Of a DNA stretch of 6,275 nt, positions 1 through 5,292 are shown piece by piece. Under the pieces are notes generated by a model, which worked only from the letters and a program-made list of their open reading frames with translations, made no database searches and had not been told where the DNA came from. Made by a program: the position numbers and the translations under genes. The DNA is taken from contig JADZBY010000589.1 of the NCBI GenBank assembly GCA_020851855.1, positions 1 through 6,275 on the forward strand, given 5' to 3'. The stretch is from Anaerolineae bacterium. Lineage in GTDB: Bacteria; Chloroflexota; Anaerolineae; Aggregatilineales; UBA2796. The first letter of the stretch is position 1, and every line of letters begins with the position of its first letter.

Positions 1-16
1 GATGATCCGCCCCAAC
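1..16 (+). repeat. 16-bp direct repeat, copy 1
   Basis: GATGATCCGCCCCAAC is identical to 336-351. The match stops at base 17, and whether it extends leftward cannot be seen because the window begins here. An exact 16-mer match within 350 bp is not expected by chance (roughly 1 in 100,000 for random sequence). Confidence 0.75.
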
Positions 17-40
17 TTCTCGAAGTCCATCGAGGGGTAG
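1..40. other. Possible edge of a neighbouring gene, strand undecided
   Basis: Two readings are open here and share the same third codon positions, all G or C, so base composition cannot decide between them. On the + strand, positions 2-40 read MIRPNFSKSIEG then TAG, which would be the last codons of a gene entering from the left. On the - strand, an ATG at 30-28 reads MDFEKLGRII leftward out of the window, which would be the start of a divergent gene. No Shine-Dalgarno sequence precedes that - strand ATG. Too little sequence is visible to name a product. The first 16 bases recur exactly at 336-351. Confidence 0.2.
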
Positions 41-67
41 GTGTCTAGGGGCTGTTGTGAACTCTGA

Positions 68-211
68 ACCTCACCCCCTGGCCCCCTCTCCACGCGGAGT
101 ACCGCGTAGAGAGGGGGAAGAGCGCGGCGGTGGGGCTGGCGAACTCCCCTCTCTAGGACTGCCGGGGTCCCCTCTGGGGTGGCAGGCATGGAGAGGGGCC
201 GGGGGTGAGGT
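68..211. repeat. 144-bp inverted-repeat element with two inner hairpins (MITE-like or palindromic dispersed repeat)
   Basis: The ends are inverted repeats: 68-81 pairs with 199-211 through 13 base pairs with only T79 bulged. Inside are two independent hairpins. Hairpin 1 is 82-97 with 102-117 (15 of 16 pairs, loop AGTA). Hairpin 2 is 146-163 with 181-198 (15 Watson-Crick pairs, one G-T and two mismatches among 18), capped by CCCC-TCT-GGGG at 169-179. All three stems are compatible and form a three-way junction around the linker 118-145. The CCTCACCCCC...GGCCCC...CTCTCC composition resembles short repeats that I recall as common in Chloroflexota genomes. No transposase is encoded, so it would be non-autonomous if mobile. 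Weak reading frames through it (57-293 on +, 71-298 on -) are low-complexity by-products of the palindromes. Confidence 0.75.
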
Positions 212-310
212 CCGGGCGTTGCCATCGCCTGTCCGGGCCATGTTCGCCGTGCGAAGTGCATCACACCCTCTACCATCAGATAGCCGCCCGTAGGCCACCC
301 TACCCTGTAG

Positions 311-330
311 GGGCGCGTCGCGACGCGCCC
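311..330. repeat. Perfect 20-bp palindrome
   Basis: GGGCGCGTCG followed immediately by its exact reverse complement CGACGCGCCC; the symmetry ends at G310/G331. It sits just after CCCTGTAG, in a context resembling short GTAGGGGCG...CGCCC palindromic intergenic repeats found in many bacterial genomes. No T-run follows, so an intrinsic terminator is not supported. Confidence 0.7.
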
Positions 331-335
331 GCCGC

Positions 336-351
336 GATGATCCGCCCCAAC
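336..351 (+). repeat. 16-bp direct repeat, copy 2
   Basis: Exact copy of bases 1-16, beginning five bases after the 311-330 palindrome. The two copies bracket 319 bases that include both the 68-211 element and the palindrome. Sequence after the repeat (352 onward) is unlike that after copy 1. Confidence 0.75.
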
Positions 352-433
352 GGTCCCCGGCAAGCGATCAGGATTCACGTCAAGTGGCGAACCTGCGCGA
401 TTTGCGGTATTTTTGACGACGAAGACCGGACTT

Positions 434-485
434 TTGACCTGTCGAATACTGATTAATGTCACTGGAGCACAGTGCGCACTTGTGC
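434..485 (+). promoter_or_regulatory. Candidate promoter and operator-like dyad upstream of ccmE
   Basis: TTGACC at 434-439 is a good -35 match. Possible -10 words are poor or badly spaced (TAATGT at 454-459 with a 14-base spacer; TGTCAC at 457-462 with 17). The word TTTTGAC also occurs 21 bases upstream (411-417 and 432-438), two helical turns apart, which could be a direct-repeat operator. Immediately downstream, 471-480 is the perfect palindrome AGTGCGCACT, flanked by GCAC (467-470) and GTGC (482-485), which extends the dyad. If transcription starts here the ccmE leader would be about 180 bases. No regulator can be named from this. Confidence 0.22.
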
Positions 486-649
486 GATCATCAGCAGCGT
501 ACTTGCGAACCGGTTGCAACAAGGGCTTCGCCACCCCTGCCGGACTCTTGCCAATCCGCGCCCTTGCCTGGGCGTTTTCCAAGCAATCGTGATAGTTTCT
601 GCATGGACGCCGGAGACTGAAGAAAAGAAGTTCAAGAGGAGAGACGAGC

Positions 650-1198
650 GTGGCTCAGACGACCTGGGAAAAAGTAGCAGACACAAGCGCCGAAAGCCAG
701 CCCGTTGCGCAGCGCAGCGCCGGGCGCTGGAAATTCCTCGTGGGCGGCATCGCCATGCTGGCTGCCGTCGTGTACCTGATCCTGTCCGGCACGGCATCCG
801 GAGCGCTGCCGCTGCTCTCGGTTGAAGAGCTGGTCAAGGACTCGAAATACGCCGGGCAGCTTGTGCGCGTCACGGGTGCGGTCCTCGGCGACACCATCCG
901 TTTTGACGGCGAGAACCTGATCATTGAGTTCACCGTCGTCACCATCCCCTCTGGCATCGAAGACCTCGGTCTGGCGCTGCACGAGGCCACGCTGGACGAG
1001 AGCGCGGCGCGCATGCCGGTGCGCGTCGAAGGCCAGCCCAAGCCAGACCTGCTGCAACACGAGGCGCAGGCCATCATGACCGGCACGCTGGGCGCGGATG
1101 GCGTGTTCATCGCCAATGAGGTGCTCTTCAAGTGCCCCAGCCGGTACGGTGAGGCGGACAAGAACCAGTCCATCTCGGAGCCGGGCACGGGGCTGTAA
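650..1198 (+). CDS. ccmE: CcmE, haem chaperone of cytochrome c maturation, Cys-type (CxxxY)
   Basis: This 182-residue membrane-anchored protein receives haem, binds it covalently outside the cytoplasmic membrane and passes it to CcmF. A short N-terminal tail is followed by one membrane segment (about 29-46) and the OB-fold domain (about 54-160; VRVTG near 72-76 and the segment VRVEGQPKPDLL are typical). The haem-binding motif follows EVLFK and reads C162-P-S-R-Y166, where most bacterial CcmE proteins have HxxxY (for example EVLAKHDENY). The Cys codon is TGC at 1133-1135. This is the CxxxY type known from Desulfovibrio and archaea, where Cys replaces His as the covalent attachment site. The start is GTG at 650, chosen for AGGAG at 637-641 with eight bases of spacing. 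It is the first clear gene of the operon, 56 bases before ccmF. The family call is secure; covalent binding through Cys162 is inferred from homologues. Confidence 0.93.
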   Translation: MAQTTWEKVADTSAESQPVAQRSAGRWKFLVGGIAMLAAVVYLILSGTASGALPLLSVEELVKDSKYAGQLVRVTGAVLGDTIRFDGENLIIEFTVVTIPSGIEDLGLALHEATLDESAARMPVRVEGQPKPDLLQHEAQAIMTGTLGADGVFIANEVLFKCPSRYGEADKNQSISEPGTGL

Positions 1199-1254
1199 CG
1201 TCACACCGCCATCATCCATGAATCATTCGGGTCTGAGCACACGGGTAATGGCCC

Positions 1255-3384
1255 ATGCTGAGTGAAATCGGCTTTCTCGCCATCTTGCTTGCCTTTGGAG
1301 CCGCGCTGTACGCCATCGGCGCGGCGGCGTACGGTGTGCGCAAACACGCCGACCATCTGGTATTGAGTGCGCGCAACGCGGCGCTGGCCAGCGCGCTGTT
1401 GATCACGCTGGGGTGCGCCCTGCTCGTGGCCGCGCTGATCGGCCAGCAGTACCAGAACGCCTACATCTGGAGCGTTTCCAACCCGGACACGCCGCCTTTC
1501 ATCCTGCGCATCTTCGGCAGCCAGATCGTCATCCCGGTCTACCGCATCGCCGCGCTGTGGGGATCGCAGGCCGGGTCGCTGCTCTTCTGGTCAATGCTGA
1601 TGAGCCTCTTTGCGGCGGCCACGATTGCCCTGAACTGGGCGCACCACCGCCGCCTGATGCCCTACGTCATCATCTACACGATGGCGACGGTGGCGTTTTT
1701 CCTGGGCCTCTCGATCTTCTTCGAGAATCCCTTCGAGCGCTTCTGGATCATGCCCGATAACACCGTTGTGGAGAGTGTGTTCATCCCGGCGGGGGCCGTC
1801 GCGCCGTCTGCGCTTCGGCTGGCGGAGACGGCGAACGGCTTGAACCCGCTGCTGCGCCACTTCGGCATGATGATCCACCCGCCCATGCTGTACCTGGGCT
1901 TCGTGGGCTTCATCATCCCCTTCGCCTTCGCCATGGCGGCGCTGGCATCCGGCGACCTGTCCACGAACTGGATCAAGGTCACGCGGCGTTGGGCGCTGGT
2001 GGCGTGGGTGTTCCTCAGCCTGGGGCTGATCCTGGGCGGGCGCTGGGCGTATGACGTGCTGGGCTGGGGCGGTTACTGGGGCTGGGACCCGGTCGAAAAT
2101 GCGGCGTTTCTGCCCTGGCTGATTGGCACTGCCTTCCTGCACAGCGTCATGATCCAGGAAAAGCGCGGGATGCTGAAGGTGTGGAACATGTTCCTGGTCA
2201 TCGGGACGTTTTCCGCCGTGATCTTCGGCACGTTCGCCACGCGCTCCGGCCTGGTGGACAGCGTACACAGCTTCGCCCGCAGCCCCATCGGCGTGCCGCT
2301 GTTCCTGTTCTGGCTGGTGGTGACGCTCGTCTCGGTCAGTATGCTCCTGTACCGCTGGCGGCGCGGTGAATTGAAGGACGAGCGGCGCTTCGCCAACCTT
2401 CTGAGCCGCGAGTCGCTCTTCGTCTTGAACAACCTGGTCTTCCTCATGCTGTTCGTGGCGATCTTCTGGGGCAGCTTCGGCGCGCCGATCATCAGCGAGA
2501 TCGTGATGAATACGAACATCACGCTGGGCCGCGATTACTTCATGGCCGTCGCGCCGCCGCTGTTTTTGGCGCTCTTCATCCTGATGGGCGTCGCGCCGCT
2601 CTCGGCGTGGGGCAGCACGTCGCTCGTGCGTTTGGGGCGTGCGCTGCTCGTGCCCGCCGTGCTGGCGCTCGCCTTCGTCGGCTTCATGTTCCTGACCGGC
2701 ACACGCCACGGCGGGGCATTGTTCGGCTACTTCATCGTGTCGCTGGCGGGGTTCGTGGCCATCTACGAGACGTACCGGGGCGTCATGGCGCGCCGCCGCT
2801 CGTTGGGCGAGAACTGGTGGTCGGCCATCACGGCGCTTTTCGCCCGCAACCGGCGGCGTTACGGCGGCTACGTCATCCACCTGGGCATCACCGTGATCGG
2901 CATCGGCGTCATCGCCAGCACGATTTTCCAGCAGGAAACGCAGCGCACGCTGGCCGTCGGGGAGAGCCTGGACTTTGGCGGCTACACGATGACTTACGAC
3001 GGCTTCCAGGGCGGGCAGATTGCCGAAGACGGGCGCATCATGGATATTGCGCTCATCACGCTCAGCCGCGATGGGCAGAAGGTGGCGGAACTGCGCCCGC
3101 GCCGTGATCTGTACCCGAACGTGCAGGACTCGAACACGATGACCATCGCCGGCACGCACAGCACGCTGGAAGGCGATTTCTACGTCCTGCTGGTGAGCTG
3201 GAACCAGATCACGTCGCAGAGCGCGACGTTCAAGATATACATCAATCCCCTGATCAACCTGGTGTGGTGGGGCGGCGTCGTGCTCATCATCGGCACGGTT
3301 GTCGCCGCGTGGCCGCACGAGCCGGAGTCGGTGATGCAGGCGCGCGCCGCGAGCGCCGCCCGTCACGCGGGGGTATCGGCATGA
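1255..3384 (+). CDS. ccmF: CcmF, haem lyase subunit of cytochrome c maturation
   Basis: This polytopic membrane protein of 709 residues takes haem from CcmE and catalyses thioether formation with apocytochrome c. The WWD (tryptophan-rich haem-handling) motif is at 271-282, reading WGGYWGWDPVEN. The two outside histidines expected to ligate haem are H208 (in IHPP) and H338 (in VDSVHSFA). The two membrane histidines are H296 (AFLHS) and H542 (RRYGGYVIH). H208, H296 and H338 keep the same relative spacing as H173, H261 and H303 of E. coli CcmF. A hydrophilic outside domain lies at about 558-662 and a last membrane helix at about 668-686. It is longer than E. coli CcmF (647 residues). The in-frame stop at 1246-1248 restricts the start to 1255 or later, and MLSEIGFLAILLA matches the usual CcmF beginning; only a weak GGG (1243-1245) serves as ribosome binding site. 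The stop overlaps the ccmH start as ATGA, implying translational coupling. Confidence 0.97.
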   Translation: MLSEIGFLAILLAFGAALYAIGAAAYGVRKHADHLVLSARNAALASALLITLGCALLVAALIGQQYQNAYIWSVSNPDTPPFILRIFGSQIVIPVYRIAALWGSQAGSLLFWSMLMSLFAAATIALNWAHHRRLMPYVIIYTMATVAFFLGLSIFFENPFERFWIMPDNTVVESVFIPAGAVAPSALRLAETANGLNPLLRHFGMMIHPPMLYLGFVGFIIPFAFAMAALASGDLSTNWIKVTRRWALVAWVFLSLGLILGGRWAYDVLGWGGYWGWDPVENAAFLPWLIGTAFLHSVMIQEKRGMLKVWNMFLVIGTFSAVIFGTFATRSGLVDSVHSFARSPIGVPLFLFWLVVTLVSVSMLLYRWRRGELKDERRFANLLSRESLFVLNNLVFLMLFVAIFWGSFGAPIISEIVMNTNITLGRDYFMAVAPPLFLALFILMGVAPLSAWGSTSLVRLGRALLVPAVLALAFVGFMFLTGTRHGGALFGYFIVSLAGFVAIYETYRGVMARRRSLGENWWSAITALFARNRRRYGGYVIHLGITVIGIGVIASTIFQQETQRTLAVGESLDFGGYTMTYDGFQGGQIAEDGRIMDIALITLSRDGQKVAELRPRRDLYPNVQDSNTMTIAGTHSTLEGDFYVLLVSWNQITSQSATFKIYINPLINLVWWGGVVLIIGTVVAAWPHEPESVMQARAASAARHAGVSA

Positions 3385-3947
3385 CGAACAAGCATACGAA
3401 TCCCATGCGGCGGGCGCTGCTCTTCGCGGCGCTCGTCCTGCTCAGCCTGATCGTCTTGGCTTCGGGCGGAATCGCTCGCGCCCAGGGCGGCGATACGGGG
3501 CCGAGTCAGGGGCCGTCCACCGGCCCGGCCACCGACGACGACGTGAACAACGTGGCGCGCCGGTTGTATTGCCCGGTGTGTGAGAACATCCCGCTCGATA
3601 CGTGCCCGACGGCGGCCTGTGAAGAGTGGCGGCAGGAAATCCGCGTGCAGCTCAACGATGGCCGCACGCCGCAAGAGGTCATCGATGATTTCGTGAGCCG
3701 CTTTGGCGACCGCGTGGTCGGCACGCCGCAGGACCCGACGCTGCGCGCCCTGTCGCTGGTCACGCCGTGGGCCATCAGCGCACTGGCGCTGGCGGGCGCA
3801 GGCTATGTCTTCCTGCGCTGGTGGCGGGAGACGCGCCGCCAGAGGACGCGCCCGGCCCCGGCGACGGGCCTGCCCGTCGATGCAGCCCAGGCCACCCTTG
3901 ACGAATACCGCGCCCGCCTCGAGGCCGATCTGGCCCGGCGGCGCTAA
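3381..3947 (+). CDS. ccmH: CcmH, thiol-disulfide component of cytochrome c maturation, with four cysteines
   Basis: CcmH acts with CcmG in reducing and presenting apocytochrome c cysteines to CcmF. The 188-residue product has a signal peptide (1-34, cleavage likely after ARA), a Gly/Pro/Thr-rich spacer, the CcmH three-helix domain (about 52-115), a membrane helix (about 129-147) and a basic C-terminal tail. The redox motif is L62-Y-C64-P-V-C67; the family consensus is LRCxxC, so Arg is replaced by Tyr. A second Cys pair, C75 and C80 (CPTAAC), replaces a Ser and an Ala of the canonical sequence without gaps. The segment after it (EEWRQEIRVQLNDG, then FVSRFGDRVV) aligns well with ordinary CcmH. 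The start at 3381 overlaps the ccmF stop (ATGA), and GGGGG at 3369-3373 may serve as ribosome binding site. An upstream in-frame start at 3264 lies deep in ccmF and would put 39 residues before the signal peptide, so it is disfavoured. Confidence 0.93.
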   Translation: MTNKHTNPMRRALLFAALVLLSLIVLASGGIARAQGGDTGPSQGPSTGPATDDDVNNVARRLYCPVCENIPLDTCPTAACEEWRQEIRVQLNDGRTPQEVIDDFVSRFGDRVVGTPQDPTLRALSLVTPWAISALALAGAGYVFLRWWRETRRQRTRPAPATGLPVDAAQATLDEYRARLEADLARRR

Positions 3948-3967
3948 GCGCGAGGAATGAACAGAAC

Positions 3968-4600
3968 ATGGCTGTGGATGTGGACGTAGAACGCAAGCCC
4001 GCGGAAGACTATCCGCTGCTCGACCTGGAGCTTGAGCCAGAAGCCGGAGCGCCGGACGAGGAAACCGCCCGCCCGCGTCGGGGCCTGGGGTTCCTGGCGG
4101 TGCTCATCATCGGCGCGATTGTCGTGATGGGCATCATCGTCGGCATCGGCCTCTCGCGGCAGGGCATGACGCAGCCCACGTCCGGCCCGGCCCCCGACTT
4201 CACGCTGGACACCTTCGACGGGCCGCCGATCACGCTCTCTGATCTGCGCGGCAAGGTGGTGGTGCTCAACTTCTGGGCCGGGTGGTGCGGGCCGTGCCGC
4301 GACGAAGCGCCGGACCTGCAGGCGGCCTGGGAGCGATACCAGCCCTCGGGTGAGGTAGTTTTCCTGGGCGTGGCCTGGAGCGATATGGAGCGCAGCGCCC
4401 GCGATTTCCTGACCCAGTTTGGCATCACCTATCCCACCGGCCTGGATGTGGGCACGCGCATCTCCGAGCAGTACCGCATCACGGGCATCCCGGAGACGTT
4501 TTTCATCGACCGGGACGGCGACGTGCGTTATTTCGTGATGCGACCGATGGATGAGGCCGAGATCATCGAGCGGGTGGACAGCCTGCTGGCCGACGACTAA
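3968..4600 (+). CDS. ccmG: CcmG/TlpA-type thioredoxin-like protein
   Basis: This is a membrane-tethered thiol-disulfide oxidoreductase of 210 residues (CcmG/DsbE group) expected to supply reductant to CcmH or directly to apocytochrome CxxCH cysteines. One membrane helix (about 40-62) is followed by a thioredoxin fold outside the membrane. The active site is W106-C107-G-P-C110, preceded by VVVLNFWAG, and the cis-proline loop is TGIPETFFID with P175; the GIPETF form is typical of CcmG rather than general thioredoxins. The N-terminal cytoplasmic part is unusually long, about 39 residues, and acidic (many Asp/Glu before a PRRG boundary). The gene follows ccmH after 20 bases. GAGG at 3952-3955 lies about 12 bases before the ATG, a long spacing. 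Placement in the operon favours CcmG; by sequence alone it could also be called ResA/TlpA-like. Confidence 0.92.
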   Translation: MAVDVDVERKPAEDYPLLDLELEPEAGAPDEETARPRRGLGFLAVLIIGAIVVMGIIVGIGLSRQGMTQPTSGPAPDFTLDTFDGPPITLSDLRGKVVVLNFWAGWCGPCRDEAPDLQAAWERYQPSGEVVFLGVAWSDMERSARDFLTQFGITYPTGLDVGTRISEQYRITGIPETFFIDRDGDVRYFVMRPMDEAEIIERVDSLLADD

Positions 4601-4620
4601 GGTATGTTTGATGACCCCCG

Positions 4621-4712
4621 CCCCCAACCTCTCTCCTTCAAGGCGAGGGCGAGAACGCCAGAGGGCATCCTGTATTGCTCTCCTCTCGCCATGAAGGAGA
4701 GAGGGGCAGGGG
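4621..4712. repeat. Inverted-repeat element inside the ccm operon
   Basis: The left arm (4628-4649) pairs with the right arm (4683-4704): T4630-A4640 matches T4692-A4702 over 11 perfect pairs, A4641/A4691 is mismatched, and GGCGAGgG continues the stem with CCTCTCGCC. An outer C-run (4621-4625) can pair with G-runs near 4709-4712. The loop is about 33 bases. Composition (CCCCC...CCTCTCTCC...GGAGAGAGGGG) resembles the 68-211 element, so both may belong to one dispersed family, though the cores differ. No T-run follows, so it is not a standard terminator. It fills most of the 149-base gap between ccmG and the CcmI-like gene. Confidence 0.7.
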
Positions 4713-4737
4713 CAGTGAGGGGCAGTCCCCAGAACCG

Positions 4738-4742
4738 AAGGA
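4738..4742 (+). promoter_or_regulatory. Ribosome binding site deciding the start of the CcmI-like gene
   Basis: AAGGA lies seven bases before the ATG at 4750. The same frame is open back to a TTG at 4675, but that start would lie inside the 4621-4712 repeat and add 25 polar residues before the membrane helix. The site therefore supports 4750. Confidence 0.6.
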
Positions 4743-4749
4743 ATCCCCA

Positions 4750-5184
4750 ATGAGCCTTGAAAGCCTCGTCATCGGACTCACACTGCTGATCATCGTTGGC
4801 CTGTGGGCGGGCGCACCGCTGCTGGGCCGCCGCCGCGCGCGCCTGAACCCCACCGACCTGACGCACAAGCAGGCCGAGCGCTTGCAGGTTCACTACGAGC
4901 GCCTGCTCACCAACCTGCGCGACCTGGAAGAGGATTACGCGACCGGCAAAGTGCAGCCCGAAGACTACCGGGCCGAACGGGAGCGGCTGGTGGCGCGCGG
5001 CGTCCAGATTCTCATGGCGCTCGATCAGCACCAGGCGGGCCTGGCTCCCGTCGTCACGACCCAGACCAGCGGACACGCCGCCAGCGCCGCCAGCGCCGAC
5101 ATCGACGCCGACATTGACCAGGAAATCGAAGCCGCCATCGCCGCGTACCGGCAGCGAGCAGGCGACAAAGTCAAGACTCCATGA
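4750..5184 (+). CDS. CcmI-like short membrane protein of the ccm operon
   Basis: The product has 144 residues: an N-terminal membrane helix (about 5-25), a basic stretch (GRRRARL), a predicted helical segment (about 40-92) and an Ala/Ser/Asp-rich tail. Residues around LRDLEEDYATGKVQPEDY resemble the N-terminal part of CcmI, where a motif of the form LRDLxxDxxTGKLxxEDY follows the first membrane region. CcmI normally continues with a second membrane segment and a TPR domain that binds apocytochrome; both are absent here. It may thus be a minimal CcmI or a Chloroflexota-specific relative in which the TPR function is supplied elsewhere. Position just after ccmG supports a role in cytochrome c maturation. 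The start is set by AAGGA at 4738-4742. Its last bases, ATGA at 5181-5184, overlap a short downstream frame. That it is a gene is well supported; the CcmI assignment is moderate. Confidence 0.75.
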   Translation: MSLESLVIGLTLLIIVGLWAGAPLLGRRRARLNPTDLTHKQAERLQVHYERLLTNLRDLEEDYATGKVQPEDYRAERERLVARGVQILMALDQHQAGLAPVVTTQTSGHAASAASADIDADIDQEIEAAIAAYRQRAGDKVKTP

Positions 5185-5285
5185 CCCTGACCGCCCACCG
5201 TTCGCTTCAAACCACCCGGCCCACCGGCGTGATGACGCGACGACGTGACAAGACCACTGCCGCGCCGCAAGAAAGGCGAATCTGA
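5181..5285 (+). CDS. Doubtful 34-codon ORF overlapping the CcmI-like stop
   Basis: The ATG at 5181 overlaps the preceding stop as ATGA, the same junction type as ccmF/ccmH, and the frame runs 34 codons to TGA at 5283-5285, filling the gap before the lipoprotein gene. The product (MTLTAHRSLQTTRPTGVM followed by MTRRRDK...) is basic and rich in Thr and Arg, with no membrane segment or recognisable domain. Codon third positions are mixed, unlike the neighbours. It could be a translational bridge to the next gene or mere chance. Confidence 0.18.
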   Translation: MTLTAHRSLQTTRPTGVMTRRRDKTTAAPQERRI

Positions 5286-5292
5286 CCACCCT

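Larger units (their letters stand above)
212..649. other. Gene-free upstream region of the ccm operon
   Basis: I see no convincing gene in these 438 bases. The left part (212-351) is repeat-like and holds the 311-330 palindrome and the second copy of the 16-bp direct repeat. From about 370 to 600 the sequence is less GC-rich than the genes and contains two TTTTGAC words, a dyad near 467-485, an 8-bp palindrome AACCGGTT at 508-515, and a 7-bp inverted repeat (520-526 with 560-566). A TGn-extended -10-like word (590-598, TGATAGTTT) lies about 50 bases before ccmE but has no well-spaced -35. The operon promoter most probably lies in this interval. A frame from 205 to 456 starts inside the repeat, lacks a ribosome binding site and shows no coding bias. 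Confidence 0.5.

Noticed and set aside
57..298. Open frames on both strands through the 144-bp element
   Set aside because: Proline/glycine/arginine-rich translations of palindromic C- and G-runs; the DNA structure explains them.
205..456. 83-codon frame beginning at GTG in the 144-bp repeat, including a CAIC motif near its end
   Set aside because: The start lies in a repeat, there is no ribosome binding site, it crosses the 311-330 palindrome, and codon usage lacks the GC third-position bias of the true genes.
1591..3366. 591-codon open frame on the - strand opposite ccmF
   Set aside because: It is rich in Arg, His, Gln, Asp and Glu with no domain, and arises because ccmF on the other strand has high GC at third positions, which removes stops from the mirror frame. 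The ccmF motifs are unmistakable.
3957..3989. Ten-codon ATG frame just before ccmG (ATG at 3957)
   Set aside because: It could compete with the ccmG start at 3968, but it is very short, Trp-rich and has no supporting feature.
4621..4712. Intrinsic terminator after ccmG
   Set aside because: The stem is long but has a loop of about 33 bases and no following T-run, and the next gene belongs to the same functional group.
4675..4749. Upstream TTG start for the CcmI-like gene
   Set aside because: It lies within the inverted repeat and lacks a ribosome binding site; AAGGA correctly spaced before the ATG at 4750 is better.
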